NCBI GenBank assembly: GCA_007693335.1
Contig: REDU01000085.1
Span: forward strand, 1-64,000
Length of the DNA stretch: 64,000 nucleotides
From: Ilumatobacter sp.
Lineage (GTDB): Bacteria; Actinomycetota; Acidimicrobiia; Acidimicrobiales; Ilumatobacteraceae
Reading direction: 5' to 3'
The position numbers were made by a program, and so were the translations under genes. The first letter of the stretch is position 1. Every line of letters starts with the position of its first letter. Below the pieces are notes generated by a model. That model was not told where the DNA came from and ran no database searches. It saw only the letters and a list, made by a program, of their open reading frames with translations. Positions 57,704-64,000 of this stretch are shown piece by piece.

Positions 57704-58357
57704 TCAGCCGGCAGAGGATGTGGCGGGCGCGGCGGGTGTGGGCGGGAGCACGCAGGCGATGCCGAGCCCGAGCCGGTCACGGTGCGGCGAGGTACCGCCC
57801 GGACATCTCGATTCGAGCGGGATCAGACGGTCGACCACCAGATCTCCAGCTCCCTCGCAGCGGACCTCGCGCACATCGGTGTTGGGGAGGATCTCCACAC
57901 AGGAACCCGACCGGATGACGCCGTCGGGCTCGCGTTCGGTGGGTCCGTCGATCAGAGCGGCACCGAGCAGCACCGAGCCGATGCCGATGGTGGCGAGCAC
58001 CGCCAGGAACCTCCACGGGACGCGGGCGGGCTCCAGCGTCGGTGCGTCGTAGTTGTAGGTGGTGCGACGGATGGTCGCGATCAGGTCGTCGTCGTCCGTC
58101 GTGGCGGATCGGCCCGCCGGCGCCGCCGACCCGGTGGCGCTGCTCGGGCCGCCACCGTCGAGCGTCCGGTCGTACACGGCCCGCCGACCGGGATCACCCA
58201 GTACCCGGTACGCCTCGTTCAGCGCCGCCATCTCGGAGGCCGAACCCGTGGCGACCCGATCAGGGTGCACGATGCGAGCGCGCTCACGGTAGGCGTTGCG
58301 GATCCGGGCGGCGTCGGCGCGCCGGTCGATCCCGAGGACGTCGTAGTGGGAGCGGAT
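57704..58357 (-). CDS. membrane-anchored J-domain protein with no usual start codon
   Basis: The frame encodes a complete J domain: SHYDVLGIDRRADAARIRNA, then RERARIVHPDRV with the His-Pro-Asp motif, and LNEAYRVLGDPGRRAVYDR. A linker, one membrane helix (FLAVLATIGIGSVLLGAALI) and an outer domain with four Cys (GSCVEI, REVRCEGAG, SRCPGG, IACVL) resembling LppU-type domains follow. Between the TGA at 58382-58384 and the first GTG (58270) there is no ATG, GTG or TTG, and that GTG would cut the J domain in half. ATC at 58357 gives the family's normal N-terminus and is my provisional start. J domains stimulate DnaK ATPase. Confidence 0.65.
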   Translation of the reverse strand: MRSHYDVLGIDRRADAARIRNAYRERARIVHPDRVATGSASEMAALNEAYRVLGDPGRRAVYDRTLDGGGPSSATGSAAPAGRSATTDDDDLIATIRRTTYNYDAPTLEPARVPWRFLAVLATIGIGSVLLGAALIDGPTEREPDGVIRSGSCVEILPNTDVREVRCEGAGDLVVDRLIPLESRCPGGTSPHRDRLGLGIACVLPPTPAAPATSSAG

Positions 58358-58381
58358 ACCAGCGATGCTACGGCGGTCGGC

Positions 58382-59314
58382 TCAGTACCCGGCGTCCACG
58401 TCGACCGGTCCGATGAGGGGCTCACCGGCACCGAACCGGCGTACGTTCTCGGCGACCCGGGCAGCCAGCAACGGCACCGCCATCTCGGGTGTGTTGCCGA
58501 CATGCGGGGTGATCAGGCAGTTCTCGAGCGTCCACAGTCGGTGATCGGCCGGCAGCGGCTCGGGATCGGTCACGTCGAGGCCGGCGCCACCGATCACCCC
58601 GGACTCCAGGGCGGCCACGAGGTCATCGGTCACGATGTGGCGGCCCCGTGCCACGTTCACCAGCCAGGCGTGGGATTCCATCGTCGCCAGTTCAGCGGCG
58701 CCGATCATCGCCTCGGTGCCGGGCGTGAGCGGGAGGGCGAGCACCACCAGATCGGCGCCGGGGAGTGCCTCGCCGAAGCGATCGTCGGGCAGCACCCGAT
58801 CCACCCCGGTCATGTCCTGCACCTGGCGTCGGACGACGGTGATCGTGCAGTCCCACGGCTGCAGCAGTCGAACCAGCGACTCGGTGATGCCACCGCCGCC
58901 GAGGATGCTGACGCGTCCGCCGAGGAGGTTGTGGCCGCGCGGGCCCGTCCAGCGTCCCGCTCGTGCGTAGGCGCCGAGGCCGCGCAGCCCGGCCACGCCG
59001 AGCGCCAGCGCCATCTCGGCCACCGGCTCCGCGTACACACCCTTGCCGCACGTCCACAGGTGGTCGTGGTCGAGCAGGTGGACGAAGTTCTCGATGCCGG
59101 CGAACGGCAGTTGCACCCATCGGGCATCCCGCGCGGCGTCGAGTGCCTCGGCCAGCCGTTCGGGTGCCTTGGCATCGGCCCAGACGATCGCCTCGCACTC
59201 GGCCAACGGGACCAGCCGACCGCCGCCCCGCTCGATCGCATCGGCCAGCCACGGCACCCCGGCGTCGGGGCCGAGCGCAATGCGGGGGGAAGCTGACGCG
59301 GTGGCGGGTGACAT
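58382..59314 (-). CDS. D-2-hydroxyacid dehydrogenase family protein
   Basis: This 310-residue NAD(P)-dependent dehydrogenase has VQLPFAGIENFV in the substrate domain and the nucleotide loop GGRVSILGGGGITESL, whose Gly pattern is slightly unusual. Further motifs are VVLALPLTPGTEAMIG and LVNVARGRHIVTDDLVAALESG with the catalytic Arg. The Glu is in AGLDVTDPEPLP and the catalytic His is in LITPHVGNTPEMA. 2-Hydroxy acids or phosphoglycerate-like molecules are the family's substrates; which one is used here is unknown. Its TGA is directly in frame with the J-domain ORF downstream. It diverges from an Lrp/AsnC regulator gene (67-bp gap). Confidence 0.88.
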   Translation of the reverse strand: MSPATASASPRIALGPDAGVPWLADAIERGGGRLVPLAECEAIVWADAKAPERLAEALDAARDARWVQLPFAGIENFVHLLDHDHLWTCGKGVYAEPVAEMALALGVAGLRGLGAYARAGRWTGPRGHNLLGGRVSILGGGGITESLVRLLQPWDCTITVVRRQVQDMTGVDRVLPDDRFGEALPGADLVVLALPLTPGTEAMIGAAELATMESHAWLVNVARGRHIVTDDLVAALESGVIGGAGLDVTDPEPLPADHRLWTLENCLITPHVGNTPEMAVPLLAARVAENVRRFGAGEPLIGPVDVDAGY

Positions 59315-59381
59315 CGCGCCCGCAGGGTAGTCCCTACGCTGGGACCTCTATGGACGTCCGAACGCACGAGCCGAGACCCCG

Positions 59382-59876
59382 GTGAGCGATTCCGCGAAGC
59401 GACCGGCCGCGCGCCCGTCAGGGCGACCGTCCACGGAACTCGATCAGATCGATCGGGCGATCATCGAACACCTGCAGCGCGACGGACGCATGCCGTTCAC
59501 GAAGCTCGGCACCGCCGTGGGGCTCTCCGAGGCCGCCGTGCGTCAGCGGGTGCAACGACTGCTCGACGCCGATGTGATGCAGGTCGTGGCGGTGACGAAC
59601 CCGCTCTGGCTGGCCGGTCGGCGGATGGCGATGATCGGCATCAAGGTGAACGGTCCGGTGCAGCCGCTGGCCGACCAGATCCAGCAACTCGACGGGGTCG
59701 AGTACCTCGTGGTCACCGCCGGATCGTTCGATCTGCTCTGCGAGGCGGTGGTGGCCGACGATGCCGGCCTGCTCGAGCTCACCAACCGGCTGCGCTCGAT
59801 CGACGGGGTGTCCGCCACCGAGACCATGGTCTACCTCGACCTCGTCAAGCAGACCTTCCAGTGGGGAGCCCACTGA
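59382..59876 (+). CDS. Lrp/AsnC-family transcriptional regulator
   Basis: This 164-residue regulator has an N-terminal winged helix-turn-helix (LDQIDRAIIEHLQRDGRMPF, then LGLSEAAVRQRVQRLL-type residues). The C-terminal RAM ligand domain is IGIKVNGPVQPLADQIQ, VEYLVVTAGSFDLLCEAVV and SATETMVYLDLVKQTFQWG. An N-terminal basic stretch precedes the DNA-binding part. The start is a GTG at 59382. Lrp/AsnC proteins sense amino acids. In mycobacteria a related AldR controls ald, and an ald gene lies 2.4 kb away here. The aldehyde dehydrogenase gene that converges on it is the closer candidate target. Both links are inference. Confidence 0.92.
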   Translation: MSDSAKRPAARPSGRPSTELDQIDRAIIEHLQRDGRMPFTKLGTAVGLSEAAVRQRVQRLLDADVMQVVAVTNPLWLAGRRMAMIGIKVNGPVQPLADQIQQLDGVEYLVVTAGSFDLLCEAVVADDAGLLELTNRLRSIDGVSATETMVYLDLVKQTFQWGAH

Positions 59877-59886
59877 CCCAACCCCA

Positions 59887-59940
59887 CCGAACTGTCCGCG
59901 CCGACCCGGCGGAACCACCCGAAAACCGCGGACAGTTCGG
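59887..59940. repeat. perfect 14-bp palindromic element, intergenic
   Basis: CCGAACTGTCCGCG (59887-59900) is followed after 26 bases by its exact complement CGCGGACAGTTCGG (59927-59940). It fills the gap between the convergent AsnC and aldehyde dehydrogenase genes and could act as a two-way terminator. Its arms match those of the 54-bp repeats at 26429-26546 with a few changes, so it looks like one member of a dispersed repeat family. Confidence 0.85.
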
Positions 59941-59965
59941 AGGACCGGTCAGCTCCCGGGGCCGA

Positions 59966-61393
59966 TCAACTCTCGAGGTTGGCCATCACGTGCTTGATGC
60001 GGGTGTAGTCGTCGAGCGAGTACGCCGAGAGGTCCTTGCCGTAACCCGACTTCTTGTATCCACCGTGGGGCATCTCGGCCACCAGCGGGATGTGGGTGTT
60101 GATCCACACGCACCCGAAGTCGAGTCGCTTCGACATCCGCATCGCCCGCCCGAAGTCGCGGGTCCACACGCTCGAGGCCAGGCCGTACTCGACGCCGTTG
60201 GCCCAGCGCACCGCTTCGTCCTCGTCGGTGAACGGCTGCACCGTGATGACCGGGCCGAACACCTCGCGCTGGCTGAGCTCGTCGTCCTGACGGAGATCGG
60301 CCACCACCGACGGCTGGAAGAAGTAGCCGGTGTCGCCGATCCGTGATCCCCCGGCCGCCACACGGGCGTGATCGGGCAGTCGGTCGAAGAAGCCACTCAC
60401 GTGGGTGAGCTGGTTCACGTTGTTGACCGGGCCGAGCAGGATGTCCTCGTCGGCGGGTTTGCCCACCTTCGCACCGGCCGCCTGCTCGGCCAGGGCGTCG
60501 ACCAGATCGGCGTAGATGCCGGGCCCCGCCAGCACGCGTGTGGCCGCCGTGCAGTCCTGCCCGGCGTTGAAGTAGCCGGCGGTGGCGATGCCTTCGGCGG
60601 CCAACGCCAGATCGGCGTCGTCGAACACCACGACCGGGGCCTTGCCGCCGAGCTCGAGGTGCACCCGCTTGAGACTCGACGACGCCGCCGACGCGACCTC
60701 CATACCGGCCCGCACCGAGCCGGTGACCGACACCATGGCCGGCGTGTCGTGCTCGACCATGCCGCGGCCCGTGTCACGGTCGCCGCAGATCACGTTCAGC
60801 ACGCCGGGCGGCAGGAACTCGGCGGCGATCTCGGCCAGCAGGGTGGTCGATGCGGGGGTGGTGTCGCTCGGCTTGAGCACGACCGAGTTGCCGGCGGCCA
60901 GCGCCGGGGCGAACTTCCAGACCGCCATCATCATCGGGTAGTTCCACGGCGCCACCTGGGCGCACACCCCGACCGGCTCACGACGGATCCACGAGGTCAT
61001 GTTCGCCATGTACTCCCCCGCGCTCTTCCCCTCGAGGTGACGGGCCGCCCCGGCGAAGAACCGGATCTGGTCGACCATGGGCGGGATCTCCTCGCTGCGG
61101 GTCAGCTCGATCGGCTTACCGCAGTTCTCGCTCTCGAGTGCGATCAGCTCTTCGCCCCGCTCCTCGATGGCGTCGGCGATGCGGATCAGCGCGAGCGATC
61201 GTTCCGAAGGTGTGGCATCAGCCCACCCGTCGAACGCGGCCGCAGCCGCCGACATGGCCCGGTCGATGTCCTCGGCACCGGATCGGGGCGCGGTGGCGTA
61301 CTGCTCACCGGTCGTGGGGTCGATCACCGGAGTGGTAGCACCATCGGCGGCGTCGACGTACTCACCGTTCACGAAGTTCTGGAAGGCCCTCAT
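59966..61393 (-). CDS. aldehyde dehydrogenase (gamma-aminobutyraldehyde dehydrogenase-like)
   Basis: This 475-residue NAD-dependent aldehyde dehydrogenase starts at ATG 61393 ([13 protein letters not shown]). It has [43 protein letters not shown], the catalytic Glu in [16 protein letters not shown] and the catalytic Cys in [14 protein letters not shown]. The C-terminal [28 protein letters not shown] is typical of the 4-aminobutyraldehyde/betaine-aldehyde group (YdcW/Prr-like). Polyamine or choline-derived aldehydes are therefore likely substrates. It lies 50 bp after the diiron oxidase gene on the same strand and faces the Lrp/AsnC gene. Confidence 0.9.
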   Translation of the reverse strand: MRAFQNFVNGEYVDAADGATTPVIDPTTGEQYATAPRSGAEDIDRAMSAAAAAFDGWADATPSERSLALIRIADAIEERGEELIALESENCGKPIELTRSEEIPPMVDQIRFFAGAARHLEGKSAGEYMANMTSWIRREPVGVCAQVAPWNYPMMMAVWKFAPALAAGNSVVLKPSDTTPASTTLLAEIAAEFLPPGVLNVICGDRDTGRGMVEHDTPAMVSVTGSVRAGMEVASAASSSLKRVHLELGGKAPVVVFDDADLALAAEGIATAGYFNAGQDCTAATRVLAGPGIYADLVDALAEQAAGAKVGKPADEDILLGPVNNVNQLTHVSGFFDRLPDHARVAAGGSRIGDTGYFFQPSVVADLRQDDELSQREVFGPVITVQPFTDEDEAVRWANGVEYGLASSVWTRDFGRAMRMSKRLDFGCVWINTHIPLVAEMPHGGYKKSGYGKDLSAYSLDDYTRIKHVMANLES

Positions 61394-61443
61394 CGCGCCA
61401 GGTGTAGCAGATCGCGGACCGTCCCGGGGGCAGTTCCGAACGG

Positions 61444-62136
61444 TCAGGTGAAACGGGGGGCGTCCATCGCCTCGAGGCTCTCGAGCTTGTGCATCCGCTC
61501 GTCGTAGCCGATCTGTCGGAACAGGTCGGCCAGCGTGTCGAACCGGCCGTACTCCTCGGCGAACAGCCCGTCGTACGGACGCTCGGCCAGCGATGGGTTC
61601 TCGGCCACGAACAGGGCGTACTCGTGCTCGGCGTGATCTTCGAAGTCGGCGTTCAGTCGGTAGCTCCAGGCCGGCTTCACCACGTACAGCAACCACGACA
61701 GCTGGTAGTACGCGAAAGCGATCACCTGGGGGATCAGGCGGTAGCGGATGTACGGCTCACGACGCCCTTCCTCGTGCAGCAACTCCTCGAGGATGAGCAG
61801 ATGCCACTGCTCGTTGTCCTGCTGGCGACGGCTCTCGGCCACCCGGTCGAAGATGCGGCGCGCGAACTTCGGCTCCGAGTAGCGGTGCGTCACGGCCACG
61901 TACGCCACGTGCTCCCACGCCTGGTACGGCACCCGGGCGATCACCTCGAGCACCCGGAACTTCGCGAATGTGCGCCGTTTGCCGTACAGCAGGTCCATCA
62001 TCATGAACAGCAGCGCGGCAGCGGGGGACGCCCGCCGGCGCGGCGTCGCCAGGGTACGTGCCTGCTCGTCGGCCAGTTGCTCGTTCGACAGGCGCTCGGT
62101 GACGCCGAACACCACGGAGTCGTTGGAAGCCGTCAT
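61444..62136 (-). CDS. AOX/PTOX-like diiron quinol oxidase
   Basis: The product is 230 residues from ATG 62136. [18 protein letters not shown] matches the first iron-binding helix of plastid terminal oxidase and alternative oxidase (Glu64). The other ligands are also in place: Glu109 and His112 in [14 protein letters not shown], Glu166 in [12 protein letters not shown], and Glu213 and His216 in [10 protein letters not shown]. Hydrophobic stretches ([16 protein letters not shown]) fit interfacial membrane binding. Such enzymes oxidise quinols directly with oxygen without pumping protons. The gene precedes the aldehyde dehydrogenase gene (50-bp gap) and diverges from ald. The family call is by motif only. 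Confidence 0.78.
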   Translation of the reverse strand: MTASNDSVVFGVTERLSNEQLADEQARTLATPRRRASPAAALLFMMMDLLYGKRRTFAKFRVLEVIARVPYQAWEHVAYVAVTHRYSEPKFARRIFDRVAESRRQQDNEQWHLLILEELLHEEGRREPYIRYRLIPQVIAFAYYQLSWLLYVVKPAWSYRLNADFEDHAEHEYALFVAENPSLAERPYDGLFAEEYGRFDTLADLFRQIGYDERMHKLESLEAMDAPRFT

Positions 62137-62230
62137 GCCGTCATGCTCGCACCGATCACCGCACCGACGGCGCCGGGGTCGACGTGACGTTTGACCGGTA
62201 CGACCGTTCCACTGGTGCATGATGTCCGGC

Positions 62231-63361
62231 ATGAGCGCACCCGCCATCCGCACCGTGGGGGTCCCCCGCGAGATCAAGTCCGCCGAACACCGCGTGGCCA
62301 TGACCCCCGACGGAGTCCGCGAACTCGAGCGCCACGGGATCGACGTGTTCGTGGAGACCGGAGCGGGCGACGGCGCCTCGATCAGCGACGACGACTACCG
62401 GGCGTCGGGTGCCGACATCGTGCCGACCGCGGCCGATGCCTGGTCCCAGGAGCTGGTGGTCAAGGTCAAGGAACCGAAAGAGGAGGAGTTCGGGTTCCTC
62501 CGTGACGACCTGACGCTGTTCACCTACCTCCACCTGGCGGCCTACCCCGACGTGGCGAAGGCACTGATCGCTTCGGGCACCACCTCCGTCGCGTACGAGA
62601 CCGTGCAGTTGTCCGACGGGTCCCTGCCGCTCCTCGCCCCGATGAGCGAGGTGGCGGGTCGACTCGCCCCACAGATGGGCGCCCACTTCCTCGAACGACA
62701 CAACGGCGGCCGAGGCGTGTTGATGGGGGGTGCACCCGGTGTGCGCCCGGCGCGAGTGGTGGTGCTGGGCGCCGGCAACGTCGGCTGGAACGCAGCCTGG
62801 ATCGCCGCGGGCATGGAGGCCGAGGTGGTGCTGATCGACAAGAACCTCGACCGTCTGCGCTGGGTCGACCAGATCCACAAGGGACGCATCATGACCCTGG
62901 CATCGAACCGCGGGGCCATCGAGCGCTCGGTGCTCGAGGCCGACCTCCTGATCGGCGCGATCCTCGTGGCGGGTGGTCGGGCGCCGGTGGTGGTGAGCGA
63001 CGACATGGTCGCATCGATGAAGCCCCGCGCCGTGATCGTCGACGTGGCCGTCGACCAGGGCGGCTGCATCGAGACCACCCGCGAGACCACCCACGACGAC
63101 CCCACCTACGAGATGCACGGCATCGTCCACTACGCCGTGGGCAACATGCCGGGAGCGGTGCCCCATACCTCGGCCTACGCACTCACCAACGCAGTCCTCC
63201 CGTACCAGCTCGCGGTCGCGCTGCACGGCGTGGCCGGAGCGGCCCGCCGCGATCCCGCCGTGGCACACGGTGTCAACACCGTCGGCGGGCAGGTCACGAT
63301 CGAGCCCGTCGCCGAGTTCATCGGCGTCGACTTCGTGGAGCCCATGGTCGCGCTCCACTGA
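62231..63361 (+). CDS. ald: alanine dehydrogenase
   Basis: This enzyme of about 376 residues interconverts L-alanine with pyruvate and ammonia using NAD. It has TVGVPREIKSAEHRVAMTP (substrate Arg and Lys region), VVKVKEPKEEEF, YLHLAAYPD (catalytic His), MGGAPGVRPARVVVLGAGNVGWNAAWIAAGM (NAD loop) and IVDVAVDQGGCIETTRETTHDDPTY (Asp and Gly pattern of the family). Three in-frame ATGs exist (62219, 62222, 62231); the last is chosen for best agreement with family length. It stands alone on the plus strand, divergent from the oxidase gene. Regulation by the nearby Lrp/AsnC protein is plausible but unproven. Confidence 0.95.
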   Translation: MSAPAIRTVGVPREIKSAEHRVAMTPDGVRELERHGIDVFVETGAGDGASISDDDYRASGADIVPTAADAWSQELVVKVKEPKEEEFGFLRDDLTLFTYLHLAAYPDVAKALIASGTTSVAYETVQLSDGSLPLLAPMSEVAGRLAPQMGAHFLERHNGGRGVLMGGAPGVRPARVVVLGAGNVGWNAAWIAAGMEAEVVLIDKNLDRLRWVDQIHKGRIMTLASNRGAIERSVLEADLLIGAILVAGGRAPVVVSDDMVASMKPRAVIVDVAVDQGGCIETTRETTHDDPTYEMHGIVHYAVGNMPGAVPHTSAYALTNAVLPYQLAVALHGVAGAARRDPAVAHGVNTVGGQVTIEPVAEFIGVDFVEPMVALH

Positions 63362-63404
63362 CCGCGCTCGGCCCACACGGCGGCCCACCGCATACAGTGC
63401 GCGC

Positions 63405-64000
63405 ATGGGGAGCACGACCATCACCGACAGCACTGCGACCAACGTCTTCGATCTCGACCTCCCGGATCTCGGCGCGATGGACGTCGATCTCACCTTCGAC
63501 GAGAACGCCGCCGCGATCAGGGAACTGGCGCGTGACCACTGGATCGCCCGGCATCCGTTCGGCTTCTCCATCCTCCACTACGACGACACGGTCGCCGTGC
63601 TCCGCGACAAGCGCTGGCACAGCGCGTCGCGCCGTATCCCCGAGATGCTCGGAATCACCGACCCGGCGTTCCTCGCACGCCGACGCGAATCGATCCTGTC
63701 CGCCGAGGGCGAGGTGCACACCCGTCTCCGACGTCTGGTCGGCAAGGCGTTCTCACCCCGCGCCGCCGACCGGCTGCGCCCGTTCATGCGCGAGGTCGTG
63801 AACGGCTTGATCGATCCGGTCGCTCCCGCCGGCCGGGCCGACATCGCCGTCGACATCTGCGAGCCGTATCCGATCCCCATCATCTGCGAGCTGCTCGGTG
63901 CACCGAAGGACGACTGGCAGCTCTTCAGCCGATGGGCCACCGACGTGCTCAGGATCTTCAACGCCACCGTGGCCGAGGAGCTGCCGATCATCATGCAGGC
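63405..64000 (+). CDS. cytochrome P450, 5' part
   Basis: From the ATG at 63405 the frame stays open to the window end (198 codons). It begins MGSTTITDSTATNVFDLDL and continues with LARDHWIARHPFGFSILHYDDTVAVLRDKRWHSASRR, SAEGEVHTRLRRLVGKAFSPRAADRLRPFM (the C-helix with His and Arg that contact heme propionate) and the SRWATDVLRIF helix. This is the pattern of bacterial class I P450s. The I-helix and the heme-Cys loop lie beyond the window, so function cannot be refined. No ferredoxin partner is visible. Confidence 0.9.
   Translation, partial: MGSTTITDSTATNVFDLDLPDLGAMDVDLTFDENAAAIRELARDHWIARHPFGFSILHYDDTVAVLRDKRWHSASRRIPEMLGITDPAFLARRRESILSAEGEVHTRLRRLVGKAFSPRAADRLRPFMREVVNGLIDPVAPAGRADIAVDICEPYPIPIICELLGAPKDDWQLFSRWATDVLRIFNATVAEELPIIMQ

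Overview
This is one contiguous chromosomal window of uniformly high G+C with strong G/C third-position bias. It reads as an actinobacterium. A mycothiol synthase (MshD), a GlgE-type alpha-glucan cluster with a fused trehalose synthase/maltokinase, a DUF3499-like zinc-ribbon protein and an AldR-like Lrp/AsnC regulator support this. My best guess, by inference only, is a deep-branching, Ilumatobacter-like lineage of the class Acidimicrobiia.

Layout. 1-4.9 kb is accessory and decaying. It holds the tail of a gene, a DUF3626 protein, the remnant of an aminoglycoside phosphotransferase with an internal stop and frameshift, a secreted repeat protein with a Lys/Asp/His tail, and a DUF433/DUF5615 toxin-antitoxin pair whose toxin runs into half of a tRNA-Thr. 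4.9-13.2 kb carries tRNA-Val, an inositol-monophosphatase-like enzyme, small conserved unknowns, a PhyH dioxygenase, a serine hydrolase, a CopB-type metal ATPase, a chimeric dehydrogenase/DUF4440 ORF, and tRNA-Met and tRNA-Asn. 13.4-19.2 kb is the core block ppdK-dnaG-rpoD. 19.3-30.7 kb holds an M50 peptidase, a YgfZ-like folate protein, groES-like/hisI/trpE and the tightly overlapped hisC-hisB-hisH-hisA-hisF operon, with a duplicated 54-bp intergenic repeat behind it.

30.9-43.2 kb has endonuclease III, then glgE, treS-mak and glgB joined by four-base overlaps. Together they form the route trehalose -> maltose -> maltose-1-phosphate -> branched glucan. mshD, an M3 oligopeptidase, a truncated deaminase and rlmN follow. 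43.2-54.3 kb is envelope-oriented. It holds an M23 endopeptidase with two short downstream genes, an ABC ATPase, a five-gene membrane operon (NfeD, SPFH, P2-type ATPase, DUF3499-like, SRPBCC) and an MscS channel with a long acidic N-terminal segment.

54.3-64 kb carries a secreted repeat protein ending in a HExxH domain, tRNA-Val(CAC), a phosphotransferase, a membrane J-domain protein with no usual start codon, a 2-hydroxyacid dehydrogenase, an Lrp/AsnC regulator, an aldehyde dehydrogenase, a plastid-terminal-oxidase-like diiron quinol oxidase, alanine dehydrogenase and the start of a cytochrome P450.

No CRISPR array, rRNA operon, prophage or intact insertion sequence is visible. The most unusual items are the start-less J-domain gene in frame behind a TGA, the AOX/PTOX-like oxidase, the HExxH repeat protein, the intergenic palindrome family sharing the CCGAACTGTCCGCG arm, and several chimeric or truncated ORFs that suggest recent small deletions.
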